This document shows positions 1 through 5,250 of a stretch of 5,250 nt of DNA, in pieces. Source of the stretch: Cyanobacteria bacterium HKST-UBA02 (GTDB lineage Bacteria; Cyanobacteriota; Vampirovibrionia; Obscuribacterales; Obscuribacteraceae); the NCBI GenBank assembly GCA_020431945.1, contig JAGQHH010000520.1, positions 1 to 5,250 on the forward strand, written 5' to 3'. The translations under genes and the position numbers were made by a program. Under the pieces are notes generated by a model. That model made no database searches and was not told the DNA's origin. It saw only the letters and a list, made by a program, of their open reading frames with translations. How positions within the stretch are numbered: position 1 is the first letter of the stretch; each line of letters begins with the position of its first letter.

Positions 1-1071
1 GTGGTCACCCCGCAGACTTATGTGACCATGCCCATGGGCGACCTTTCCGAAGAGAAGAAAGAAGGCGGCGGCGGCATCATCGGTACCATGCTCTCCCCTT
101 TCTCCGGTATGGGCGATCTCACCGGCGGCGCCGGTAACGCTTTCAAAGCAGCCGGACACGGAATGGTGAGCGGCACCAAGATGATCGGCAGCGGCATCGC
201 CAAAGGCGCCAGCGCCCTCGGTCAGGGTGTCAAAGACGCCTCCGGCAAGATCGTGGACGGCAGCCAGGCTGTCGGCGGCAAAGTCGCCTCCATGGGCTCC
301 GACCTTATGCCCGGCGGCGGCAAATCCACCCCCAACCGCACTGCCCTCAACGACATATATGAAGGCAAAGCCAAAGAGGGAATGACCGATAGCACCCCTG
401 CTTCCGATAAAAAACAGGCCGTAGCGACAGCGGAAAAGAGCAACAATCGCCTCGCCGAAGCTGAGATCAAAGTGGCCGGCAACAAGCCCAAGAAAGGAAT
501 TTTCGGACTGGGCGGTCACAAAGAGACAGCTGTCGATGGCGAGCACCAGAGCGCTTTCTATCAAGTCTCCCAGGAGCATAACGGCAAAGCCCTGAAAACC
601 ACCGACGAAAAACCGGCAATCGCTGCCGCTCCACCCAAGGCCAAGAGCGAGAAGAAGCACTTCGGACTGCCTTCCATCAAGGCAGTGAAAGTGCCTGGTA
701 TCGGCATTCCCGGTCTGAAGAAGAAAGAAGCACCGGCCACCGAGCAGGTTAGCGAGCCCACCGGTCTGACCGCCAGCAAGCCCGCCGGTGATCTCGATCC
801 GGCACCGTCGGCGGTGACACCTGAGCAACCGGTAACAGCCAAGACTGCAACCCTCGACCCGATGGCTGCCCTGGGTGGCGAAGAGAAGACCGAGACTGCC
901 AGCGTCCCCGCCAGCGAGAGCGCTCCGGCTCCGGCTCAGACCCAGAATCAGGCTCCGGCCCCTGCCGTAGCGAAGGCAGGAATGGGCTCCAAGATGACCA
1001 GAGGCTTCTCCAAGCTCAATCCCTTCTCTCACAAGAAACAGACCGCCAGCAATCCCGGGCATCAGCTCTGA
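1..1071 (+). CDS. Low-complexity Gly/Ala/Lys/Pro-rich protein of unknown function, probably 5'-partial
   Basis: I do not recognise this protein. The frame is open from the first base of the window and ends at TGA 1069-1071. The GTG at position 1 could be a start, but no upstream sequence is visible, so the gene probably begins outside. Counting from that GTG, residues 41-105 are rich in Gly, Ala, Ser and Lys with regularly spaced hydrophobics (GIAKGASALGQGVKDASGK), which suggests weakly amphipathic repeats. Residues 110-160 are polar. Three short basic-hydrophobic patches follow: KKGIFGLGG (164-172), KKHFGLPS (218-225) running into a VPGIGIPGLKKK segment, and GFSKLNPFSHKK (335-346). They are separated by Pro/Ala/Thr/Glu linkers. 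No enzyme motif or clear transmembrane helix is visible. Codon structure is coherent and long overlapping frames on the other strand look like shadows, so I take it as real. It could be a disordered surface- or membrane-associated protein, but that is a guess. Confidence 0.7.
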   Translation: MVTPQTYVTMPMGDLSEEKKEGGGGIIGTMLSPFSGMGDLTGGAGNAFKAAGHGMVSGTKMIGSGIAKGASALGQGVKDASGKIVDGSQAVGGKVASMGSDLMPGGGKSTPNRTALNDIYEGKAKEGMTDSTPASDKKQAVATAEKSNNRLAEAEIKVAGNKPKKGIFGLGGHKETAVDGEHQSAFYQVSQEHNGKALKTTDEKPAIAAAPPKAKSEKKHFGLPSIKAVKVPGIGIPGLKKKEAPATEQVSEPTGLTASKPAGDLDPAPSAVTPEQPVTAKTATLDPMAALGGEEKTETASVPASESAPAPAQTQNQAPAPAVAKAGMGSKMTRGFSKLNPFSHKKQTASNPGHQL

Positions 1072-1097
1072 GATCTCAGCAAACGAAATCTGAGATC
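1067..1097 (+). repeat. Palindrome and stem-loop at the junction of the first two genes
   Basis: CTGAGATCTCAG (1068-1079) is a perfect 12-base palindrome containing the TGA of the upstream gene. Its second half, GATCTCAG (1072-1079), also pairs with CTGAGATC (1090-1097), giving an 8-bp stem and a 10-nt loop. TCTGAGATC therefore occurs twice, at 1067-1075 and 1089-1097, 22 bases apart. No T-run follows, so it is not a standard intrinsic terminator. It lies where the start of the PLP enzyme is expected and might affect its translation. Confidence 0.5.
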
Positions 1098-2000
1098 AAT
1101 ACAGCTCTCATCCTGGAGCCTTCTCGTCTGGGCGAAGCTCTTGGCAAGTCGGTTCTCGTAGCCACCGAGTCTTTCCAGAAGACCGGCAGCTTCAAGTTCC
1201 GGGCAGCTTTGAATGTAGTGCTCAATTCGGATAGCCGGCATTTCGCCGCAACCTCATCGGGCAATTTCGGTCAGGCTCTGGCTCATGCCTGCGCTCTCGA
1301 AAAAAGAAAATGCACCCTGGTGATGCCCGATACCTCGGCGAAAGTCAAGATCGAGGCGGCGAGAGCCCTGGGAGCCGATGTTCGCCTTGTCGATCTGAGC
1401 AAGAGAAGCCGGAGCGAATGGCTCGATCTCGTGGTGAGCGAGCTGGAAGCAGCCGGGGAAGCGGTGGAAGTGGTGAGCCCCTACGACGATAGAAGGGTGA
1501 TCGAGGGCAATTCCAGCCTGGTTGAAGACTTGCTTCCTTATCGAGATCGCTTCGACACTGTCATCTGTCCGGTGGGAGGCGGCGGTCTGAGCGCCGGCAT
1601 CGCCCGGGGAAAAGAGAGACACGATCTCGATTTCGCCCTCTGGGGCGCGGAGCCCCGGGAAGGAAACGACGCCAGCCGCTCGCTTGCCGAAGGCCGCCTG
1701 ATAGCCAATCAGAAAGAGCCGGCGACCCTCGCCGACGGCGCTCGCACCCTGAGCCTGGGCAAGCTCAATTTCGAGATCCTCAAAGACAGCCTCGCCGGGA
1801 TAGTCGAGGTGGAAGATAAGACACTGGTGAAAGCCGTGAAAATGTATTTCGAGCTTGCCAATCTGAAGGTCGAGCCCACCGGCGCTCTCAGCCTGGCCGC
1901 CCTGATGGAGCGACCGGAGCTGTTCACCGAAAGCCGGCCGCTCCTCATAGTGAGCGGCGGCAATGTCGATGCTGAGCTCTATGCCAGCCTGATTACTTAG
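1095..2000 (+). CDS. PLP-dependent threonine dehydratase/serine racemase-family enzyme (fold type II), start unresolved
   Basis: Family members use pyridoxal phosphate to deaminate or racemise serine/threonine in the cytoplasm. The signature FQKTGSFKFRAALN is encoded at about 1176-1217, with the PLP-binding Lys codon at 1194-1196. Then come SSGNF (phosphate/carboxylate loop; usually SSGNH), the tetraglycine loop PVGGGGLSAG near 1569-1598, ADGARTLSLG, VEPTGALSLAAL, and a C-terminal SGGN whose Ser contacts the pyridine nitrogen in relatives. The usual GSFKxRGA is RAA here. The stop is TAG 1998-2000. The first TTG in frame (1209) lies five codons after the lysine and cannot start an active enzyme. 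Upstream, the frame has no ATG, GTG or TTG back to at least 915. Family-like sequence starts near ATC 1095, which I give as the approximate limit. CTG 1068, overlapping the upstream TGA, is another candidate. The usual N-terminal helix (about 20 residues) is missing or diverged. Dehydratase versus racemase cannot be decided. Confidence 0.85.
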   Translation: MNTALILEPSRLGEALGKSVLVATESFQKTGSFKFRAALNVVLNSDSRHFAATSSGNFGQALAHACALEKRKCTLVMPDTSAKVKIEAARALGADVRLVDLSKRSRSEWLDLVVSELEAAGEAVEVVSPYDDRRVIEGNSSLVEDLLPYRDRFDTVICPVGGGGLSAGIARGKERHDLDFALWGAEPREGNDASRSLAEGRLIANQKEPATLADGARTLSLGKLNFEILKDSLAGIVEVEDKTLVKAVKMYFELANLKVEPTGALSLAALMERPELFTESRPLLIVSGGNVDAELYASLIT

Positions 2001-2021
2001 TTAGATAGGGACCCCTGCTAA
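2001..2021. terminator. Possible weak bidirectional hairpin between convergent genes
   Basis: The 33-bp gap between the PLP gene (stop at 2000) and speD (stop codon at 2034-2036) contains TTAG (2001-2004) pairing with CTAA (2018-2021), and AGGG (2007-2010) pairing with CCCT (2013-2016), separated by a small internal loop. The inner loop of two bases is too tight to form fully, and neither side has a T-run. Position favours a shared terminator, but sequence support is weak. Confidence 0.25.
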
Positions 2022-2033
2022 AGAGATCCGGTT

Positions 2034-2462
2034 CTAGACTACCGAGAGTGCGACTCTCTCGCGCTCGCCTTCGACGATGGCCCGGGCACGTCCGAGACTG
2101 CGAGGGAATTCGCGTCCCCGCATCAGGAGGTGCTTGTCGTAGGACTCGGGCTCGTAATGAGCCTGGAAGTAATCGATGGCATCCTCGACGTCGAACTCTC
2201 TGCAGGAGAATATGTCGAGGGTGGCGAAGCCTTTGTCGGGAAAGGTGTGAATAGAGATGTGAGACTCGGCTATGAGTATCACTCCGCTCACTCCCCAGTC
2301 GTCCGCGACATTGCCGTGATACGTAAACACGTATGGCGGCATTATCTTGGTCATATCGAGCCTTTTCGGATACGCGTCGAGCATAGTGCTCAGAGCATTC
2401 AAGTCAGCGAGTTTTTCACGTGGGCATCCGTAGGCTTCTAGGATGAGATGTGGTCCGAACAT
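2034..2462 (-). CDS. speD: S-adenosylmethionine decarboxylase proenzyme, prokaryotic class 1B type
   Basis: SpeD decarboxylates S-adenosylmethionine to the aminopropyl donor used in spermidine synthesis. It is made as a proenzyme that cuts itself into two chains and forms its pyruvoyl cofactor from a serine. From the chosen ATG the protein has 142 residues. The cleavage site is visible in LIAESHISIHTFP: cut between Glu66 and Ser67, with His72 and Cys87 as the expected processing and catalytic residues. The Ser-His (+5) and His-Cys (+15) spacings match the Thermotoga enzyme as I recall it. MTKIMPPYVF before the site and the C-terminal RGREFPR are typical of one bacterial SpeD subgroup. I chose ATG 2460-2462 because GGGGG lies 7 nt upstream and family similarity (FGPHLILEAYG) starts there. 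A TTG at 2493-2495 would add 11 residues unlike the family and falls in a hairpin. No spermidine synthase gene is in the window. The long structured leader suggests post-transcriptional control. Confidence 0.96.
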   Translation of the reverse strand: MFGPHLILEAYGCPREKLADLNALSTMLDAYPKRLDMTKIMPPYVFTYHGNVADDWGVSGVILIAESHISIHTFPDKGFATLDIFSCREFDVEDAIDYFQAHYEPESYDKHLLMRGREFPRSLGRARAIVEGERERVALSVV

Positions 2463-2466
2463 GTTT

Positions 2467-2476
2467 CTTCCCCCTT
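2467..2476 (-). promoter_or_regulatory. Ribosome binding site of speD
   Basis: On the minus strand AAGGGGGAAG precedes the ATG at 2460-2462, with 7 nt between the G-run and the ATG. This purine-rich site decides in favour of the ATG over the upstream TTG at 2493-2495. Confidence 0.7.
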
Positions 2477-2480
2477 TTGC

Positions 2481-2497
2481 GCCTGTCGCAGACAAGC
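2481..2497 (-). promoter_or_regulatory. Stem-loop just upstream of the speD ribosome binding site
   Basis: On the minus strand GCTTGTC (2497-2491) pairs with GACAGGC (2487-2481) around a TGC loop: a 7-bp stem with one G-U pair. It ends four bases before the AAGGGGGAAG site, so it could modulate ribosome access. It would also span the alternative TTG start at 2493-2495. No U-run follows, so it is not a terminator. Confidence 0.55.
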
Positions 2498-2510
2498 GAT
2501 GTTGTGAAGT

Positions 2511-2626
2511 AAAACGAAGAACAAAACGCCGGTCTCTAGCGAGCTAAAGCTCGTCGTTTTGAGGGGTACACGAAACGCTTACTTAACACCAATGCGAACT
2601 ACAGTCGTCCTGGGAGTTGGGCGTTT
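2511..2626 (-). promoter_or_regulatory. Structured speD leader with alternative helices (candidate attenuator or riboswitch-like element)
   Basis: In the speD direction, TTGG+GCGTTT at 2617-2626 (plus-strand letters) pairs with CCAA (2589-2592) and AAACGC (2573-2578), enclosing a small hairpin at 2595-2607. Next, CAAAACG (2561-2555, minus letters) pairs with CGTTTTG (2528-2522) around an inner 6-bp hairpin, CGAGCT/AGCTCG (2540-2553). The segments can swap partners: the minus-strand CGTTT at 2577-2573 also matches AAACG at 2559-2555, and the AAAACG at 2560-2555 also matches CGTTTT at 2516-2511. I recognise no known riboswitch class. The pairings are seen in the sequence; the switching role is inference. 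Confidence 0.4.
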
Positions 2627-2638
2627 ATTGTGTCTCTA

Positions 2639-2655
2639 ACAACCTCCTTAGTTGT
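2639..2655 (-). promoter_or_regulatory. Orphan Shine-Dalgarno-like AAGGAGGT in a small hairpin
   Basis: On the minus strand ACAAC (2655-2651) pairs with GTTGT (2643-2639), with the loop TAAGGAG. The near-perfect AAGGAGGT occupies 2649-2642, more consensus-like than the actual speD site 175 nt downstream. No ATG or GTG follows at a suitable distance; an immediately adjacent TTG gives only five codons. It is either chance, part of a regulatory RNA, or the remnant of a leader peptide. Confidence 0.35.
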
Positions 2656-2675
2656 ATCTAAATTGAGGACCCGTT

Positions 2676-2706
2676 ATTCTACAGCATTTGAAATCGCCGT
2701 TGGCAA
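2676..2706 (-). promoter_or_regulatory. Putative sigma-70-type promoter of speD
   Basis: On the minus strand TTGCCA (2706-2701) and TAGAAT (2681-2676) each match five of six bases of the -35 and -10 consensus. The spacer is 19 bp, longer than the ideal 17, and a TG lies directly before the -10 box. Transcription would start near 2669, giving a leader of about 205 nt. It lies in the A+T-rich part of the gap, beyond the possible dnaE terminator. Confidence 0.35.
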
Positions 2707-2732
2707 TTTTTTATCGAATTGTTTTATACAAC

Positions 2733-2771
2733 GGCAAAAAGGCCGCAGTTGACTTTTTACCCGATCGGGCC
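2733..2771 (-). terminator. Possible intrinsic terminator downstream of dnaE
   Basis: On the minus strand GGTAAAAAG (2761-2753) pairs with CTTTTTGCC (2741-2733), a 9-bp stem with one wobble and an 11-nt loop. Alternatively GGCC (2771-2768) pairs with GGCC (2744-2741), followed directly by five T (2740-2736). The element starts about 35 nt after the dnaE stop and before the putative speD promoter. The T-run is short and partly within the first stem, so this is a moderate candidate only. Confidence 0.35.
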
Positions 2772-2805
2772 GAATTGAAATCGTCCGGATCTCGGATCCT
2801 TACTT

Positions 2806-5250
2806 TCAGATTCTCACCTTGTGCGCCAGAGCCCGCAGGCTGCCCGGGAAATTGGCGCTTATGTCGCTTAACAGATCATTGCTGGCATTTACCCAGAACT
2901 GCGAGCCCACCAGAATCACCTGATTGCGATTGCCCCCGGGGAAATGAATCATGACCGGGTCCTCGCCCTTGTGCGAGTTGAGGATGTCTTTGAGGCGGTG
3001 TAGATCGGAGAAAGACTGTTCTTTCTCCAGAAAAATATCCACCAGGCTGGCTTCGCTTATTGGTCTGATCGAGCTGGCGGTGACGCTCCAGTTGTCTTCG
3101 AATTTGCGGACCTTGCCTTTGACAAGGAGCAGAGACTGGGGAGCAAGGACCTCGCCGGGAATCTGCTCGAGAAGATCGCTGTAGAGAACCACTTCGCATT
3201 TGCCCGAGAGATCCTCCATATGGACGATTCCCAGGAGCTTGTTCTGGCGAGTGAGCTTTTTCTCGATGCTGTTGGCCAGACCGCCGATGATACAGGTGGT
3301 GCCGTCGGAGCTCTCTCGGAGCTCTTTGATGGCGTGGGTGGTCAAAAACTTGAGACGATTGGCCACCCGCTTCAGTGGATGGCTGGTGACATAGAAGCCC
3401 AGGAGCTCGTGCTCCATGACCTGCATCTCGGCTTCTTTGAATTCATCGCCGTCGCCTCTCAAGGGCTGATCCAGGGTGACACCTTCACCCCCGGCCATGG
3501 CGAAGAGGCTCATCTGGCCCGAGGCCATCTCGGACTGCCGGCGAGCGCTGCGGTCCACCAGGTCGTCGAGATTCTCCAGGGCCTGCTTGCGCGTGATCTC
3601 GAGGCTCAAGCAGGCACCGCATTTGATGAGGGCCTCGAGAGCCCGCTTGTTCACTACCCGCAGATCGATCTTGGTGAGAAAGTCCTGGATGCTCGAGAAT
3701 TTGCCCTGGCTCTCCCGCTGCTGGACGATCTCGGCAATCGCCGCTTCGCCGACATTTTTCACCGCCGAGAGACCGAAACGAATCGAGCCGTTGTCGGCGG
3801 TGAACTCGGCGCCGGAAACATTGACGTCGGGAGGGTAGATATTGATGCCCATGGTCTGGCATTCGGCGATATAGCCCTGGACCTTGTCCTGTTCGCCTGC
3901 CACCGAGGACAGTAGCGCCGTCATATACTCCACAGGATAATGAGTCTTGAGATATGCCGTCTGATACGTGATCATGGCATAAGCCTGGGAGTGCGACTTG
4001 TTGAAGCAGTACTCGGCGAACTGGAGCATGGTGTCGAAGAGCTGCTCGGCGACCTCCGCCTTGATGCCCCGCTCGGCGCAGCCCTTGTAGAAGATCTCCC
4101 GGTGCTTTTCCATCTCCTCGGGCTTTTTCTTACCCATGGCCCGCCGCAATAGATCCGCCTGTCCGAGGCTGTATCCCCCGAGCTCCTGAGCGATCTTCAT
4201 GACCTGCTCTTGATAGACGATCTGCCCGTAGGTGTCCTCCAGAATCGGCTCCAGCTCCGGAGTGACATAAGTGATCTTGGCTTTGCCGTGCTTGCAATCG
4301 ATGAATTTGTCGATCATCCCCGAATCCAGGGGACCCGGACGATAAAGAGCGATAAGGGCCGAGATGTCCTCCATATTGGAGGGCTTCATGTCTCTGGCCA
4401 CCTGGCGCATTCCCGATGATGTCTCGAGCTGGAAGATCCCGGATAGATCGCCGTTGCTGATGGTCTGGAAGACTTTCTCGTCATCCAGCGGGATCTTGTC
4501 CGGATCGATCTCGATCCCCCGGGTCTGCCGGATGATCTTCACGGCCTTGTCGATCATGGTGAGGTTGCGCAGACCGAGGAAGTCCATCTTCACCAGGCCT
4601 ACATAAGCCAGGTCTTCCATATAGAACTGCGAGATGATGGTGCCGTCGTTATTGCGCTGGACCGGCACCAGCTCCTCCAGGGGCACATCGGAGATGACCA
4701 CCCCGGCTGCGTGCATGCCGAAGGTCTTGTTGACCCCCTCGAGACTCTGGGCCAGATCCACCACCTGCCGGGCGTCGTCGTCGGTGCTGTAGATCTTCTT
4801 GAACTCCGGATGCTCCGAGAGCATCTCTTTGAGCGGGGTGGGCTTGCCCCTGACCACCGGGACCATCTTGGCGAGCTTGGTGGACTCGGCGAACGGATAT
4901 TCCAGAACCCGGGCAACGTCTTTGATCACCGCCTTGCTGGTCATACGGTTGAAAGTGATGATCTGGGAAACCTTGTCCTGACCGTATTTTTCGGCGGTGT
5001 ACTTGATGATCTCGTCCCGGCGCTCGATACAGAAATCGGTATCGATATCGGGCATGGACTTACGCTCGGGATTGAGAAAACGCTCGAAGAGGAGGTTGTA
5101 CTTGATCGGATCGATATTGGTGATCCCCAGGGCATAAGCCACCAGGCTGCCCGCCGCCGAGCCCCGACCCGGACCGACAGGAATGCCGTTCTGTCTGGCG
5201 AAATTGATGAAGTCCCAGGTGATGATGAAGTAGGACGGAAAGTCCATATC
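2806..5250 (-). CDS. dnaE: DNA polymerase III alpha subunit, 5'-partial (C-terminal ~814 codons)
   Basis: This is the replicative polymerase subunit of the holoenzyme. The N-terminal PHP domain and first part of the palm lie beyond the right edge; family members are about 1150-1200 residues. Counting from the Met at 5247, the chain shows PGRGSAAGS (26-34), the catalytic Asp pair in PDIDTDF (Asp69, Asp71), and the third catalytic Asp in KMDFLGLRNLT (Asp222). The fingers include RRAMGKKK (368-375) and AEYCFNKSHSQAY (411-423). A helix-hairpin-helix stretch lies near 531-546 (VVNKRALEALIKCGA), the clamp-binding pentapeptide QMSLF at 578-582, and an OB fold at about 650-735, followed by a C-terminal tail. 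The stop is TGA at 2808-2806. The AEY/CFN junction, occupied by a split intein in many cyanobacteria, is uninterrupted. The gene is intact as far as seen. It is not the PolC type, as no exonuclease domain is inserted in the visible part. Confidence 0.98.
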   Translation of the reverse strand, partial: DMDFPSYFIITWDFINFARQNGIPVGPGRGSAAGSLVAYALGITNIDPIKYNLLFERFLNPERKSMPDIDTDFCIERRDEIIKYTAEKYGQDKVSQIITFNRMTSKAVIKDVARVLEYPFAESTKLAKMVPVVRGKPTPLKEMLSEHPEFKKIYSTDDDARQVVDLAQSLEGVNKTFGMHAAGVVISDVPLEELVPVQRNNDGTIISQFYMEDLAYVGLVKMDFLGLRNLTMIDKAVKIIRQTRGIEIDPDKIPLDDEKVFQTISNGDLSGIFQLETSSGMRQVARDMKPSNMEDISALIALYRPGPLDSGMIDKFIDCKHGKAKITYVTPELEPILEDTYGQIVYQEQVMKIAQELGGYSLGQADLLRRAMGKKKPEEMEKHREIFYKGCAERGIKAEVAEQLFDTMLQFAEYCFNKSHSQAYAMITYQTAYLKTHYPVEYMTALLSSVAGEQDKVQGYIAECQTMGINIYPPDVNVSGAEFTADNGSIRFGLSAVKNVGEAAIAEIVQQRESQGKFSSIQDFLTKIDLRVVNKRALEALIKCGACLSLEITRKQALENLDDLVDRSARRQSEMASGQMSLFAMAGGEGVTLDQPLRGDGDEFKEAEMQVMEHELLGFYVTSHPLKRVANRLKFLTTHAIKELRESSDGTTCIIGGLANSIEKKLTRQNKLLGIVHMEDLSGKCEVVLYSDLLEQIPGEVLAPQSLLLVKGKVRKFEDNWSVTASSIRPISEASLVDIFLEKEQSFSDLHRLKDILNSHKGEDPVMIHFPGGNRNQVILVGSQFWVNASNDLLSDISANFPGSLRALAHKVRI

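Larger units (their letters stand above)
2463..2805. other. Non-coding gap between dnaE and speD
   Basis: This 343-bp stretch has no convincing gene on either strand. A plus-strand open frame starting at 2688 runs into the antisense of dnaE and has no recognisable content. The gap is A+T-rich compared with its flanks. It holds the GGATC/GATCC hairpin at 2787-2799, the palindrome CCCGATCGGG at 2760-2769, a possible dnaE terminator, a putative promoter, and the structured speD leader, listed separately. A further pairing, GCCGTTG (2696-2702) with CAACGGC (2729-2735), encloses CAATT (2704-2708) with AATTG (2717-2721). Confidence 0.8.

Noticed and set aside
1209..1211. TTG as the start of the PLP enzyme
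   Set aside because: It would remove the catalytic lysine and the GSFK motif encoded in the same frame immediately upstream.
1254..1622. 122-codon minus-strand open frame
   Set aside because: Antisense to the PLP enzyme, which carries all the family motifs.
2041..2061. GAGAGT/ACTCTC hairpin near the speD 3' end as a terminator
   Set aside because: It lies within the speD coding sequence and lacks a T-run on either strand.
2130..2441. 103-codon plus-strand open frame
   Set aside because: Antisense to speD, whose motifs are unmistakable; a shadow of the real gene.
2463..2495. N-terminal extension of SpeD from TTG 2493-2495
   Set aside because: The extra 11 residues do not match the family, the ATG at 2460-2462 has a good ribosome binding site, and the TTG lies inside a stable hairpin.
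2749..2777. Plus-strand TTGACT as a -35 box
   Set aside because: No -10 like sequence lies 16-19 bases downstream and no plus-strand gene follows.
2688..2954. 88-codon plus-strand open frame starting in the dnaE-speD gap
   Set aside because: Its second half is antisense to the dnaE 3' end, there is no convincing ribosome binding site, and the product resembles nothing known.
3220..3915. 231-codon open frame on the plus strand
   Set aside because: It lies entirely antisense to well-conserved dnaE and its composition mirrors the dnaE codons; no recognisable domain.
1..5250. CRISPR array, insertion sequence, tRNA or rRNA
   Set aside because: I saw no spaced direct repeats, terminal inverted repeats with a transposase, or tRNA/rRNA-like sequence in the window.

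Overview
The window looks like chromosomal DNA from a bacterium on or near the cyanobacterial branch, possibly one of the non-photosynthetic lineages (Vampirovibrionia/Melainabacteria type). This is inferred from the DNA polymerase III alpha subunit. Its palm blocks (ITFNRMTSKAV, VVRGKPT, NNDGT, MDFLGLRNLTM) read closely like cyanobacterial DnaE as I recall it, and it has the AEY/CFN junction where many cyanobacteria carry a split intein, uninterrupted here. No photosynthesis gene is present to settle the point. Coding DNA is moderately GC-rich; the stretch at about 2490-2760 is clearly richer in A+T.

Layout. Plus strand, left half: the 3' part of a low-complexity Gly/Ala/Lys/Pro-rich protein of unknown function (1-1071), then a fold-type II PLP enzyme of the threonine dehydratase/serine racemase family (about 1095-2000). 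The PLP frame has no ATG, GTG or TTG upstream of its catalytic lysine. Minus strand, right half: the last ~814 codons of dnaE (5250 down to 2806), a 343-bp non-coding gap, then speD, S-adenosylmethionine decarboxylase (2462 down to 2034). The PLP gene and speD converge with 33 bp between them.

The gap between dnaE and speD is the most interesting part. Read in the speD direction it holds a possible dnaE terminator, a plausible promoter, an orphan strong Shine-Dalgarno sequence in a small hairpin loop, and about 170 nt of inverted repeats. Five short segments in this leader alternate between AAACG-type and CGTTT-type, so mutually exclusive helices are possible. A stable hairpin then sits just before the speD ribosome binding site. 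This is the layout expected of an attenuator or riboswitch-like leader, and SpeD is a plausible target for metabolite control because it uses SAM and feeds polyamine synthesis.

The genes do not form one pathway: dnaE is replication, speD is polyamine synthesis, the PLP gene is amino-acid metabolism, and the first gene is unassigned.
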